From positions 59,136,919 through 59,200,918 of the forward strand of contig OY997652.1 of the NCBI GenBank assembly GCA_963921795.1: 64,000 nucleotides of DNA, written 5' to 3'. Of this stretch, positions 12,151-24,564 are shown piece by piece. Both the position numbers and the translations under genes were made by a program. Within the stretch, counting starts at the first letter, position 1. Each line of letters begins with the position of its first letter. The DNA comes from Nannobrachium achirus. Its lineage: Eukaryota; Chordata; Actinopteri; Myctophiformes; Myctophidae. The notes beneath the pieces are model-generated. The model saw only the letters and a program-made list of their open reading frames with translations. It did not search any database and had not been told where the DNA came from.

Positions 12151-15100
12151 TATTATTAGTGGCCAAGGCCACGAAGTGGCAAATGGCCACTCATTGATAT
12201 TGGACTTGGTCATTATTATTCTTCCGCCACTTTTGCTCTAGCGGCTAGACCGTGCAGTCGCTTTTTACGAAACTCGGCAGTATGGCAGAGGACTATGCCA
12301 AACGGCTAAAACGCGAAGCTCGCAACAATCGGCCAAAGGGTGGCGCTGTAGGAAGCCTTCGAAAGTGCAAACTTTGAACTGGTGTAGCTCATGCCCTGTT
12401 TCAGGTACAGCAATGAAACCTGTATACACTTATGCGTCTCCTCATGCCGAACAACTTTTACGCTCTGACTTTTGACCTCTGACCTTTACTTCTCCCACAA
12501 TTTTGAATTATATGAAAAACAGTCAAAATCTATCTCCTCCTGGGATTTTCGCGTAACGTGCGCGAAACTTTTTTTACATGAACTTTGGACCAACACGGTC
12601 ATCGCACAGCAGCCGGATTTTCTTTAAAGCGAAACATTATTTTTTAATAATTAACCGTATAATGCAGTTTCATGCAAATTATTCTTCTGCCTCTAAATCA
12701 TACATGCAAAGTGACACGTTCATGGCACTATGGCAGAGGACTATGCCAAACGGCTAAAACGCGAAGCTCGCAACAATCGGCCAAAGGGTGGCGCTGTAGG
12801 AAGCCTTCGAAAATGCAAACTTTGAACTGGTGTAGCTCATGCCCTGTTTCAGGTACAGCAATGAAACCTGTATACAAGTATGCGTCTCCTCATGCCGAAC
12901 AACTTTTACGCTCTGACTTTTGACCTCTGACCTTTACCTCTCCCACAATTTTGAATTATATGAAAAACAGTAAAAATCTATCTCCTCCTGGGATTTTCGC
13001 GTAACGTGCGCGAAACTTTTTTTACATGAACTTTGGACCAACACGGTCATCGCACAGCGGCCGGATTTCTTTTAAAGCGAAACATTATGTTTTAATAATT
13101 CACTCAATGTTGCAGTTATATGCAAATTATTCTTCTGCCTCTAAATCATACATGCAAAGTGACACGTTCATGGCATTTGGCAAATATGTAGAGGGTTAGT
13201 CCAAATATCACTGAAAGCAATCTTACTCCAATTGGCCAAAGGGGGGCGCTATATGAAGCGTTTGAAAACTCAAACTTTAAAGGGGCATAAGTCATGCCTC
13301 GTTTCGTTTAAAGACATGCAACTTGGTTACACGCGTGCCTTGACTCAAGCGGAAGACATCCGTGTCTTTGTTAAGTAAGCTCCGTCCTTAGATTTTCCGC
13401 AATTTTGAGCAGTTTGTAAAACACTTAAATCCGCTTTTATTCCGGAACTTTCGCGTCACGTGCACGGAACTTTTTTTACATGAACTTTGGACCAATATCT
13501 AAAGATCTGTCAGATCGGATTTTTAAAAAATTGAAACATGCATTTTTAATAATTCAATAAATATTGCAAGTTGTATGCAAATTATTCTTCTGCCTCTAAA
13601 ACATACATGCAAAGTAAAATTTTCATGATGAACTACTGTAGAGGGTTAGTCCAAACATCGCTGAAACCAATCTTACCCCAATTGGCCAAAGGGGGGCACT
13701 ATATCATTTTGAAAGAAGGCGTCAAGTACATTACATGAAACTTTTTCTTTTTTCTTTTCTTTTTAAAAAAAATGACAAGTCCATCATGTGTGGCTGCTGT
13801 AGTGTAGTGGTCAGTGCCTGTGCCTGGTATACGGATGGTTGTCAGTTCAAACCCCACATCGGGTTGAGTTGATGTTAATATCCTGGATGCCATGGTATGT
13901 GCATATGTCAAACTCTTTAATGTTGACACGTCTGATCTAACTCCAGATCACGTTCATGTTTAAAATGAGCCCCACAACTACTGTAGATTTACATGAAACT
14001 TTTTCTTTTTTCTTTTCTTTTTTTTTAAAATGACAGGTCCATAATGTGTGACTGCCGTAGTGTAGTGGTCAGTGCCTGTGCCTGGTATACGGATGGTTGG
14101 CAGTTCAAACCCCACGTCGGGTTGAGTTGACATCCTGGATGCCCATGGCATGTGCATATGTCAAACTCTTTAATGTTGACACGTCTGATCTAGCTCCAGA
14201 TCACGTTCATGTTTAAAATGAGCCCTTCTCTACCGGCTGTTTTTTTCTGTTTTGAGTAAAATGAGCCCTTCTCTACCGGCTGTTTTTTTCTGTTTTGAGT
14301 AAAAGAAAATATGATCACTCGAAAATGTCAGAAATACTCAGATTACATTTACTCAGATTGATTTCACCCCAAGCCTCCAAAATATAAAAAATAAATCAAT
14401 AAAATCAAGGCACTCAAACTACATAGAACTTTTTTTTTAAACAAACATGGTTAACAGATCCTGTGGCTGCCTAGTGTAGTGGTCAGGGCATATGCCTTTC
14501 ATGCAGAAGGTCGTTGGATCGAATCCCGCTTGGGGTTTATATAAGAATAATACCATGACATTTAGTAGACTTTACAGTTTGGTTCCTTGAACAATGTCTG
14601 ATATGGAGCCTTCCTAAAAATGTCCCCCAACCCCCCTTGATGCGTATTTTAATATCCGCTATTACTAAATAATGTATTTTGCATCATAAATCCTGAAACA
14701 AGCATTATAATACAAACTGTCATGTCTACACCTATGTTGTGATTTTCAAGGATTGCAATGATATCATGTACCAGGTCCAGTGGCCTAGTGGTTTGAGTGT
14801 CTGCCCTGAGACTAGGAGATCCGGGTTCAAACCCGGGTCGCGTCATACCAAAGATTCTAAAAAATGGGACCCGTTGCCTCCCTGCTTGAAACTCAGCATC
14901 AAGGGTTGGATTGGGGGTAACTCCCTGCGACATACTAGCGTCATGATGTACTTGTACATCAAGCTGCCTTACGCTACAGAAACAGGAGATAGGCTCCCGC
15001 CCTATGAGATTCATAGCCTGGCTGATTCATATGGTCTTCATAGCTCAGCAAGGCTTACTATGTACATCATCAAACTGTGCATAGTATCACAGTTTTTTTT

Positions 15101-15880
15101 ATGTCTGTTGCATATAGGCCTACAGTCTTTTGCATACATGTTGTGTAGAGGCCAATTTGTGCTTTTACCTATAACCACCGATTAGTGTAAAACTTTGTAT
15201 GCACACTTCCCAGAGGCCAAGGAAAAACCTGTGCCCTGCATTTTTCACATCTGCCATTTATAGCGCCACCAGAAGGCCGACTTACAGTATGTAAAACACA
15301 TTCTTCGATATTACTCCTTCAGATTTTATCCGAAAATCACACAAATCAGTACACAGTAGTCTCTACAGTGATGTAATCATGACAGATTTGTCAGATATCA
15401 TATTCTATCTAATTGGCTAACATTGAATTCCAAGGTTTGCAGGATTGCTCCTTTTTGAACAAAATGTCTCAAATCATGAACGTAGCCTGCTATGTGTGTG
15501 TGAAATTTTGCACACACATTCCCACTAGGCCAAGGAACAGATGCCACCCTTCTCACATTGGCCTGTTATAGCGCCACCAGCGGGTCAATTTTTGCAAAAC
15601 CCATTTTTGGAACAAAATGCTTCAAATCCCGCATGCAGCGTACGATTGCCGTGAAAGGCCCAAGAACGCGTGGCACCCTTTTCACTTTGGCCTATTATAG
15701 AGTCACCACTAGGCCAAAAAAACCTACCTGACCTGCCGGAGTCCTGTTCGGAAGAACACTGCTTCTAGTTTTTCTTTGATGTCTTCGTTGCTTTCCCTTG
15801 ATGCCTTTTTGCTTTCCTGCTTTTTATGCCTTGGCCACTTTATCGCTGCTTGCAGCTATATTTATTATTATTATTATAAG
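12151..15880. repeat. Composite block X with tandem units and SINE-like modules
   Basis: It is bounded by (TTA)n tracts, with 'gtggccaaggccac' at the left and 'ccttggccact' at the right. Units of about 450 bp are marked by 'caaattattcttctgcc' near 12674, 13123 and 13577. A 257-bp tandem pair follows (13731 and 13988), each unit with the tRNA-like words 'tagtgtagtggt' and 'gttcaaacccc'. A 44-bp pair lies at 14217-14305. More tRNA-like heads lie at 14463 and 14774. No ORF is recognisable. Confidence 0.65.
14760..14860 (+). mobile_element. tRNA-like SINE head
   Basis: A-box-like 'gtggcctagtggtttgag' is followed by a B box GGTTCAAACCC (14824-14834). The spacing resembles a tRNA-derived pol III promoter. 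The arms do not fold into a clean cloverleaf, so I do not call a tRNA gene. Confidence 0.5.
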
Positions 15881-16130
15881 TCGACTAAATTCCACAGTTG
15901 ATTTAGTCGACTAAAACGTATTTTGGCGGTGCCTTGATGGCGTCATAATGCCATCTGGTTACGCTCTGAAAAATAGCAGATCTACAAGCTCACAACAGAG
16001 CGCAGCACCCGAGCACAACAAAAATAAAACATAAAATGACTTTTCTTGTTCTCCACTAGTCCCTCCCTATCGTTTCAGACTAGTTTTTATTTGTTTGTTT
16101 TATTTGTTTTATTTTAATTTACTCTTTGTC

Positions 16131-17337
16131 AAGTCCCACCCGTTGTCCTGCCCCTCTTCGCACCGATTGGCCGCTGTGTCTTGATGGGACAAAAGTCCTT
16201 TCTCTCCATCCACTACCATTGAAATTCAGTTGCTTCTTATTGTTATTCTGTGTATTCAATTCTTATTTTAAACTTTCAGTAAAAAGGAGCCTCTCACGTG
16301 CAGTATAGTGACTGGGCATTTTTCCAAAACATTATGTTTTAGCAAATTCAACATAAAAAAGGTGGAACCAGGGCGGGACAAGGCATATAGAGCCTGCTGG
16401 TTGGTCAGTCAGGGACCAACCAGAAGGCTGACAAAGGGTGAATAGAGACAGACGGGCTCCTACAAATTCACGCCCACAATTGAAACAGCGGCCCCGCTTC
16501 GGGTAAGGGAGAACGGTGAACTGCAAGCCAGCCCATAGAAAGTCATTGCAATTCACCCTTGAATAGCCTAATATTAAAATAATCATACACAAACTGAAGA
16601 CTATATTGATTTAAATAAAAATGTGTTTTCAAATGTATGGCCTGACCCTGATAACATATCTTCTTGTTTGCTAAATACATGATGTGAGTCAAGTTTAATT
16701 TGCCACTTGAATGGGTTACCCATAATGTTAACAGAGAAGAGGGGAAACGGCAGAGAGAAAACCTGTCGCTTTTCAGTGACATCACTGTCTTTACTGCTGT
16801 GCGTTTATGAGCGCCGACTTTGAAGATCCCGACCTTTTCAACTACAGAGTGGATTCTCCAGGTTAGTATTAATCCAAAAATAACCTGCAAGACTCCGTTT
16901 GGAAGAAGCGAGATGCGATCATTTTCCAAAAATAAACAGCCTAATTATACATGAGAGACAAGCATATCTGGGTATTGAAATCCTCAAGGGATGCTTACAT
17001 GACGCATGTACCATGCGACCACCTAAACTTAAGATTTCCAATGCTAGCACTTTTGACTCACAGATGAAGTATATTAAAGTATATTGTAGGTAGTGTGTCA
17101 ATATGACAGATATGCCACTTTAAAAAGGCAAAATTAAACTCATGGGACACTTTGTTAGAACACAAAAAAAATCGCTATGGACTCAGTAGTCAACCACTGA
17201 AATTATGATATTTCACGATGCCTCTCATTGGGATTGCATTGGCAGCTGCAGTTCACCGTTCATCCTTACCCGAAGTGGGGTCGCTATCACAATAGAGCGG
17301 CCATATTTGTAGGCGCCCGTGTGTCTCTATTGTCGAC
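16131..17337. mobile_element. Element W with inverted arms
   Basis: Inverted arms lie at about 16435-16550 and 17235-17335. They share 'cttcgggtaag' and 'aacggtgaactgca' in opposite orientation, with about 690 bp between. It lies inside the split J element. The ends are not sharply defined. Confidence 0.5.
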
Positions 17338-17361
17338 ATGTTTAGTCATAGTACGAGTCAT

Positions 17362-17856
17362 CAGTGTTGGGGAAGTTACTTTACGAGTTAAATTTATACC
17401 CCTGGAGAAACGTAACTTATAAAGTTTCAAGTTACATAGAAAAAGTAACTTGAGTTACTTTTTTTTTTCAGTGTTAAATTGAGAATGTACATTTGGTGTA
17501 CATGAAAAGAAATATAATATCCTACAAAAAAAGTCACATGCCAGCAGAATGCCTCTCAACTGTTTTATTTCAAAAAGGTTGACATTTTCTTTAGTAAACA
17601 TCTGTGTTCCTAATATAAAGTAAAAAAAAAAGAAGAAAATGATGATCTGTTGAGGACATTTGATCGTCAATCTTAACAAAACTTAAATGTAAAATTATAA
17701 CTTCGCTTGTAACTTCTTGTAACTTGAGCCAAAAATGACCCAAAAAGTATCTCAGTTACTTGACGAGTTACAGAAATATGAATGTAACTCAGTTACCAGC
17801 AAGTTACAGCAAAAGTTTACGTAACTCAGTTACATGTAACTTTAACTTCCCCAACA
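17362..17856. mobile_element. DNA element K
   Basis: Ends 'cagtgttggggaagttac' and 'acttccccaaca' form an inverted pair, and 'tcat' flanks both sides (17358-17361 and 17857-17860). The interior is filled with 'aagttac' and 'gtaact' words. The J sequence resumes directly on the right. Confidence 0.7.
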
Positions 17857-17948
17857 TCATAGCTTAGTTTTTGTTTGATTTTGATTTTGTTTTCGTCATG
17901 GAAGAAAGTCAGTCGACGAACACTTTTCATCCCAGTTTTAGTCGACGA

Positions 17949-18070
17949 CATCAACGCAAGGCCAGACTCAGAGTGACCAATGTGACTGCTGGCACAGCTC
18001 CAATGATGCACAGATGGCATGCATTTTGTCACCACAGCTTGTTAGGAATACATAGCCCATATGCACGCAT

Positions 18071-18116
<46 letters not shown>

Positions 18117-18252
18117 CACACACGACACACACTGACACACTGCTTGACCCCTTAGTGCAGGAGCGTCCAAAATGACGGTGTCATCATCGCCACATGTGAC
18201 CATTCAGTGTGAAAGTATGTGTACTGTATGCTTGATGTAGCACAGTCAGTCT
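17949..18252. repeat. (AC)n microsatellite and spacer
   Basis: A (AC)n run lies at about 18069-18115, followed by 'acgacac' variants to about 18140. The rest is unassigned. Confidence 0.85.
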
Positions 18253-18475
18253 CTCGGGGGTGTCACACCACATTCTGGGCCCTGGGTACAAGGATTCACT
18301 GCGGGCCCCCCATCATGTTCTTCATAGGGGGAACTGGGAACGCATTATTACGCATCATTGTGTGCATTAACTATAAAAATAGCAGATATACAAGCTCACA
18401 GCGCGCTGTGAGCTTGTAGATCTGCTATTTTTGAAAAATCATGAATATTTGTGCAAGTCTTTGAATGTATAGCCT
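18253..18475. mobile_element. Truncated hAT-A fragment
   Basis: It begins with the diverged family end 'cgggggtgtcacacc', contains 'aaggattcactgcgggcccc' and carries one compact hairpin (18370-18440). The other half of the element is absent. Confidence 0.75.
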
Positions 18476-18754
18476 GACAATATCACACTGTGTGGATATT
18501 AGCCTGGTACTCTAGTTCAGGCAATTCTCGCTATTTCTACGTGTCATTATTTCGACTAAGGGTTAGGGTTAGGTTTAGGCATAGTTTTACTGAGGTTAAT
18601 AAAAAGGATTCGCTTTTTTGGGGGGCAAAAGTTCTCATCTGCCTACAAAATGATGTCAGACTTAACAGCCCCATTGGCCCGTGTTCAGGGGAGGGAAGCC
18701 GGGCGGGGAGGAGGGTGATAATAGTCACTGCATGTAATCATGCGGGCCGGGGAG
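18476..18754. other. Unassigned, with a short TTAGGG-like run
   Basis: At about 18555-18580 the plus strand has 'gggttagggttaggtttagg', two to three telomere-like units. The remainder is unassigned. Confidence 0.45.
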
Positions 18755-19107
18755 GCGGGATGGGATGTCGTGAGCAAAGAAATCTCGATTTACGATATTA
18801 TCGCGATAATCACAATATCCCCAACATCCATTATCCTGGGGCGGAACACAGGCAGTTTTTTGGCAAAGACATTTGATAGAGAGTGAAAAAAAAGACTGTG
18901 TCAAGTACGTATATTATAAGTACCTTTTACCAATTATAGAGGGTTTAAATGGTACCGGATATGCAGCACGGCAAATAAAAGGTGAATTGATCCCAGTGCA
19001 TGACGGAGGACGATATCACGATAAATGAAATCTCCACGATAAGATTATCGTGAGTGTTTTTTTTATCACGATAAACGATAATATCGCGTATCGTCCCATC
19101 CCTACCG
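18755..19107. repeat. 'gataatatcgcgataa' DNA element
   Basis: Both ends carry inverted 'ttatcgcgataat' words and 'gggatgg...ccatccct' boundaries, a style common in fish hAT elements. The exact termini are unclear. Confidence 0.5.
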
Positions 19108-19190
19108 GGGACGCGGGAGGAGTGGGATCGGGAGTTAGGCGAGGCGGTGGGATACAACAACAGTGGCAATACAGGAATGTGTGTGGGGAG

Positions 19191-19532
19191 TAAAGCCTGT
19201 ATCATAGTCGGGTCCGCGGTGGAAGGCTTTACACCGCGGTGTAGTCTTTTTGAGTCTTTTTGAGTCATGAAACTACAACGTTACATCATTCCTCACGGTG
19301 GAGAGCTTTCCACCGTGAGTCCCAACACATCTCTCTGTTTTTACTATCAGACAGACAGGCTCTACACCCCGTTCACTGATTGGTCGACCTGAACCGGTCT
19401 AGACGGGGTAAAGGACTTCACCGTGGGCCGTGACTATGATGGCCTGCACTTATTTTCTGACTTGAGGTGCAAAGCTTTCCACCTCAAATTTGCGGTGGAT
19501 AGGTCTCCACCGTAGACTCTGATACGGGCTTA
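19191..19532. mobile_element. Short inverted-repeat element Y
   Basis: Left end 'taaagcctgtatcatagtc' and right end 'gactctgatacgggctta' are inverted. The interior has repeated 'ccaccg' and 'cggtgga' words on both strands. It is seen once in the window. Confidence 0.55.
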
Positions 19533-19606
19533 ATTCATTCATTGGCATAACGACTAAATTCGGCAGAAAACAATAATTGGGCTACTCTATTAAAATGATA
19601 TAGTAT

Positions 19607-19871
19607 ATCGTCGTTGTCGGGTGGAAACCTTGCATGTCCAAAACCGTTTGTTTTGTATTTATCATTTTAAAAATGCTTGAAACTAGTGAAAACAGCAGAT
19701 CTACAAGCACACAACGCCTCGCGGCGCGAGGCGTTGTGTGCTTGTAGATCTGCTGTTTTCACTACTTGTGTGCGATGGCCTTGTATGATGAAGCAGGGCT
19801 TTACTTTGCGAAAAAAATTACATTTTTGATACTTGGCGATACAAGGTTTCTGCCCGACCTTGACGATATAT
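19607..19871. mobile_element. MITE I with an 81-bp perfect palindrome
   Basis: Inverted outer ends 'cgttgtcgggtggaaacctt' and 'aaggtttctgcccgacc' surround a central hairpin. The hairpin at 19684-19764 has two 40-nt arms that match exactly around a single central base. Related copies lie at 31663, 51213 and 54722. Confidence 0.8.
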
Positions 19872-20129
19872 ATATTTTTTTTAAAATCCTGATGATCGGC
19901 ATAATTAGAAAGTAGAATCCTGCATAAATGAGGATGACTACATCTGCCCCAAAGCATCATGGGAAACGGAGTTCCCCTTAACTCTGGGGTACAGAATTAA
20001 AGGGTATATACGACAATGGCGGTAAAAGTTGTAGATTAGCTGTTTGCTCTATCCATATAAAAAAAATCTAATGTGTGGGCGGTGGACTCCCTGACAGACA
20101 CACAATCAGACAGACAGACATAAGACATA

Positions 20130-20217
<88 letters not shown>

Positions 20218-20237
20218 GATCCCTTCACTTTTCGGGG
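19872..20237. repeat. Spacer and (TC)n microsatellite
   Basis: The (TC)n run is at 20131-20215. Otherwise unassigned. Confidence 0.9.
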
Positions 20238-20570
20238 CTTTCATGTTGTAGTCCTCAAAGGACTACAATTTGGCCGGAAAGATCAAACCGGATTCAGCTT
20301 TTACCCAAAATAATTCCCCTGCGCTCAAGGACATACTTATACCTAATAAGCCCCTTGATGCGGCGTAGTTTTGCTTTTGGAAAATTTGTTTGGTATAGGC
20401 CTATGCGTCTTTTAGTCCAGCTCGTAGCGACTGGCAAGACTACACTAGGCTACTGGAGCATTTTAATAGGGATTGGGGAAACAAACGAGGCGAACCAAAA
20501 CAGCAAAGCGACGCCGCTGCTTCTGCCTGTGGTTTCCGCCTAGACCGGATCAAACCGCCCCGTTGTAAAC
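20238..20570. repeat. Dispersed repeat V, copy 2 (inverted)
   Basis: Inverted match to 11199-11560. It starts with the 'gtagtcctcaaaggactac' palindrome and ends with the 'gtggtttccgcc' block. Confidence 0.7.
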
Positions 20571-20605
20571 GAACATCAGGCTTTCCCCCGAGAAGGCCTG
20601 GTGAC

Positions 20606-20630
20606 GCTCTCTCTCTCTGCTCTCTCTCTG

Positions 20631-20716
<86 letters not shown>
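20606..20716. repeat. Compound (TC)n-(AC)n microsatellite
   Basis: Interrupted (TC)n to about 20659, then (AC)n to 20716. Confidence 0.95.
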
Positions 20717-20723
<7 letters not shown>

Positions 20724-20994
20724 TGGGTTGCCCAGAGCTCCTCTTGGACTGTGAATGAGAGAGAGAGAGAGATGCAGGGAGACGTGAACAGAGGATTCCT
20801 CATTAGTGTTCCCAGTGCCCAGGGCACAGCCAGCGCTTTAGCTGTTTCTTCAAAGCACATCAGCGCACATGCCTTTTTCTGGGTCAGGAGAAATAGACAC
20901 CAAACACATGCTATATAGCCCCCATACGCTTATGGTGTGTATACAGATGCTTGTTCCTCTTCTCGCGGGGTCAGCCTGTTGTCAAGAGCTGATA
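20717..20994. other. Unassigned spacer
   Basis: Unique sequence with no recognised feature. Confidence 0.4.
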
Positions 20995-22013
20995 CAGTAG
21001 ACCAGGGGTCTTCAACGTTTTCAGGCCAAGGACCCCTTAGCTGAGAGAGAAAATAAGCAGGGACCCCCACAACCTTTTCGTAGATTCCATATACCGTATT
21101 TTCCGGACTATAAGGCGCACTTAAAAGCCTTTAATTTTCTCAAAAAACTACAGTGCGCCTTATAGTCCAGTGCACCTTATATATGGATCATTCATTGACA
21201 TTGACATCCCCTTTAGCACAGCTCCATCTGTTGGATGCATAACGCAACGGTAGCGTCTATTATGTGCGCCTTATAGTCAGGTGCGCCTTATATACACACA
21301 GAAAAATAATGGTTCTTAAATGGTTCTTTAAAAGGCTATACGGTTCTTTGAAGAACCATCACCTACTAAAGAACCATTTTATTTAACAAATGGTTCTTCA
21401 GATTCCTCATATGGTTCATTTAAAAGGTTCTAGGCCTATGGGAGGATGGTTCTTTGGGATTTAAAATGTTCTAGGCCTATGTGGAGGTTGCAGTATGTGT
21501 TTTGCAACTGTAAATTATAACCTACATAAAACAATTACAATTTTCAATGTGTGGAAAGATTTATAAAAAAACAATAGGACCTTTTAGCCAGCCGGCAGGC
21601 TTATCTCTGATGTCACTGACTCAGCCATAACCATGCAACTACCCAAATATGAAGTGTATCTAACCATGTGTTGTCATGGCATCAGGTGCAAACAAATCAG
21701 TCTGCTCCATATATGGGTACAAAAGGTGGCATGCCCATGGAGATATACTGATGGCATCAGGGATATAAAAGGGATAAGGACTGACAGATACATAGATCTC
21801 CATATATGGGCATATCAGTTGGTTTGGTGGCGCAACAATAGTGTGAGTGGCGGCCTGCGGCCATTTTGCTGTCATAAAGACTTCTGAAAATATGCATATA
21901 AATTATTATAAACCTGGAACCAAGACATCCAGTCCTGGTGAATCATTACCATAAAACATCTTATTCTGTCAAAACATATTTGAAAAACACCAAAAATGGG
22001 AATTTATTAAATA

Positions 22014-22030
22014 CCCTAACCCTAACCCTA
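22014..22030. repeat. Short interstitial telomere-like run
   Basis: About two and a half CCCTAA units inside element E. Too short to indicate a telomere. Confidence 0.6.
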
Positions 22031-22142
22031 TTAAATATTTTATATAATATAATTTTTGGTGAATCATGACCAAGCTAGGTGACTGCTTTAAACCTGTTGT
22101 CCCTTTGAGCATGGCATTACATGTATAGCTAGAATTGTTATT

Positions 22143-22316
<174 letters not shown>

Positions 22317-22784
22317 CATTATGTCGGCCCGCCCACTTTTTCCTTCTGACTGCTGCGTCACATCTCCTCCTCTCCTGAAAATGGAAGTTATTAGCGAAGT
22401 TTGTCATCTCCATTCTTCAACATTTCCTTCATTCTGGAAGTAAGGTAAGGTTTTTTCGACTTTCAACATGTTTTAGTTGACGTTAGAATGTTCCACTGCC
22501 ATGCAAAACGAGCAGTAGTTACATTTGTTTGTTGTGACAGCCAGGGCAGAGGGAGACTGGAGACACACACCAGTACTGTTGATTAGCTGTTAGCTGCAGC
22601 TGCTAATTCAATTGACTGTTAGCTGAAAGCTAAGAAGGCATGTAGTTGAACTTTTGATGTAAACTAGCATAAAAGTCAAGTTTAGTTGTTGAAGGCATTT
22701 TTAGTGGTGTGTGTCCTGTGTTATTTAAATGACAGGTCAATGTGTTTAAAAAGAGGGGGAAATTGACTCTGTATTTCCTTACAG

Positions 22785-22810
22785 AACGTGTGAAGGGATT
22801 TGCTGGCAAA
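22785..22810 (+). other. Candidate 26-nt micro-exon inside element E
   Basis: 'ttccttacag' precedes and 'gtaagt' follows a 26-nt segment, both strong splice motifs. A donor-like 'aag/gtaagg' also ends the segment near 22442. This is suggestive of a transcription unit in E, but no protein is recognisable in this part. Confidence 0.3.
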
Positions 22811-22826
22811 GTAAGTAATCCTGTGG

Positions 22827-22832
<6 letters not shown>

Positions 22833-22919
<87 letters not shown>
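22833..22919. repeat. (GT)n microsatellite
   Basis: A pure (GT)n run. Confidence 0.95.
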
Positions 22920-22920
<1 letters not shown>

Positions 22921-23571
22921 ACATCCACAACACAAGATAATGGCACAAAATAATTAAATGTCAGTAGGCCTACTATGTAAAATTCTGTTTTTAGATTATG
23001 TCAATGGTGAAATCGATGTTTGACAAGTATTGGACTAATGTTAAATATAAACATTTTGCTGACCCTACTGTACATTAAAGGAGAACTTCACCACTTTTCA
23101 ACCTAACTTCATTTAATTGGTCCTCACTAATGTTCATGATAAAATAACAAAAAAATCATAGAACTCCGTCCGTCTACCAGTGACATCCTCGATAGGGAAT
23201 CAAAACAAATAGAAACTAGGCTTTCTATTCTTGAATTTCTATTCTTGAAAAGTTGCAATGTTATAATGGAAGGCATTGTTCTCACTATAATAAAAATCTA
23301 AATATTTAAAAAAAGAATCTTCTAAACAATGATGTCATTGGTAGATGGATTTCTGAACTGCCCACAGCCCTCCCATGAGACACAGAGTAGAAACAAAATT
23401 GTGAACATTAATGACGATGGGTTGAAAAGTGGTCATCATCAAAAGTAAGGTTTATGCAGTATAAGATGACTTAAAAGGTTTGCAGTATATGCAATTCCAA
23501 AGTCAATTTAATTTACATTTTAAAAGAATACTGAAATGAACACGGCATTTCTTTATTTTTATCATTTCAAG

Positions 23572-23727
23572 AATAGCTGCCGCTGCCAGGAAGGGTTCAG
23601 AGGTCAGCACTGTAAGCTGGGTAGCAGTGACCGTGTGGAACCAGAAAGGCAGTCGTCCCTGCTGAGCACGAGAGCTGGGAGGATATCAGAGAAAACATCC
23701 TCGACTACAACGTTCTAGATACAAAAG
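23572..23727 (+). pseudogene. Broken exon-like segment: half EGF repeat plus cadherin-like juxtamembrane sequence
   Basis: Acceptor 'atttcaag' and donor 'g/gtatt' bound 156 nt, exactly 52 codons. The first frame reads NSCRCQEGFRGQHCKLG, the C-terminal half of an EGF repeat with a C-x-C-x8-C pattern. A second frame then reads WEDIRENILDYN, resembling the start of the classical cadherin cytoplasmic domain. An EGF repeat beside a cadherin tail is known from type III (CadN/Hz-type) cadherins. The frame shifts, a TAG stop lies at 23716-23718, and no transmembrane segment is visible. The assignment is inference. Confidence 0.4.
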
Positions 23728-24174
23728 GTATTGGCATAAAAGTACCATTTTCAGAATCATATAAAGTATTTGTATCATGGCATTGGATATTGGATAAGGA
23801 ACACAGACCCAAAAAGGGCTGAGAAATGTACTAGATGCATTGAAATCAGATTGGAGCAATCTGTTTCCTCAATTGTAATTCTAAATGTAAACAGGATAAT
23901 AGATGCACTAATTGTGCATGCATGCACACATGAATCACATACAAGGTTCATTTTAGTATTGATGTCAACTCAGAAATGTTAACTCAAGCCTAGAAAGACC
24001 GCTTTGTGGCCCCAGAAAGAGAAAGTGAACATTTAGAACAGTAAGACTAGGAGGTGCTGTTATTCCTAGTGTCTATCATCCACACAAACTTACTGCTAAC
24101 CATTTTCCATTTTGTATGAAAAGGATAGCATTAACTATCTTAAATGTGACTAACTGAACCTCCCCCTTCTTCAG

Positions 24175-24564
24175 AATGCGTACGACATCATCCCCTGTGC
24201 TCCAGCCTGTCCCAGTCGTCCACTCAAGTCCTCCCATGGCTCCTAGGAGGATGTGCACCCGGCTGGCTTCTCCTGCAGCAGCTCGGGCGCCCCGTACCTC
24301 ATTCCCCACCACCATCACCACACGGCAAACAGCAGCTGCACTAGTAGTGACGCTGCTTACGACGCCAACGGAACCGGCCACGGCACGAGCGGGGACGTGA
24401 ACGACGCCGGCTACGCAGATGTCGCCCAGGCAGGACGGCAGTCCCACGTCGACTTCAAGAGCTACGTGGCGCGCACTGCTTCAGCAGTGTTGGGATTGGA
24501 AGTCTCATCAAAGATGATACACAACCAACAGTCAGTGACTTGTCCCTTCAAGAACTTCCACTGA
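24175..24564 (+). pseudogene. Broken terminal exon-like segment, cadherin-tail-like
   Basis: It follows a polypyrimidine acceptor 'cccccttcttcag'. The in-phase frame starts NAYDIIP, as after the acidic segment of a cadherin tail, then meets a TAG at 24244-24246. It resumes with serine-rich sequence, a five-histidine run and VDFKSYVART, weakly like the catenin-binding region of cadherins, to a TGA at 24562-24564. The GC content and codon pattern differ from the AT-rich flanks. The piece is not functional as it stands. Confidence 0.4.

Larger units (their letters stand above)
12025..17948. mobile_element. Family J element, split by later insertions
   Basis: Four pieces read in order as one copy of the J element seen intact at 27606-28152, in reverse orientation: 12025-12150, 15881-16130, 17338-17361 and 17857-17948. 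They are rich in 'tttagtcgactaaa' words. A half hairpin lies in the second piece (15966-16012). The separating blocks are a tandem block (12151-15880), a block W (about 16131-17337) and element K (17362-17856). Confidence 0.65.

Noticed and set aside
14774-14845. Possible tRNA gene
   Set aside because: Only A- and B-box-like words are present. The stems do not pair as a cloverleaf, and the context is a repeat block, so a SINE head is likelier.
22014-22030. Telomere or fusion point
   Set aside because: Fewer than three CCCTAA units, inside a transposon.
24253-24564. Intact small gene
   Set aside because: It only opens after an in-frame TAG, from a GTG. It reads as the tail of a broken exon.
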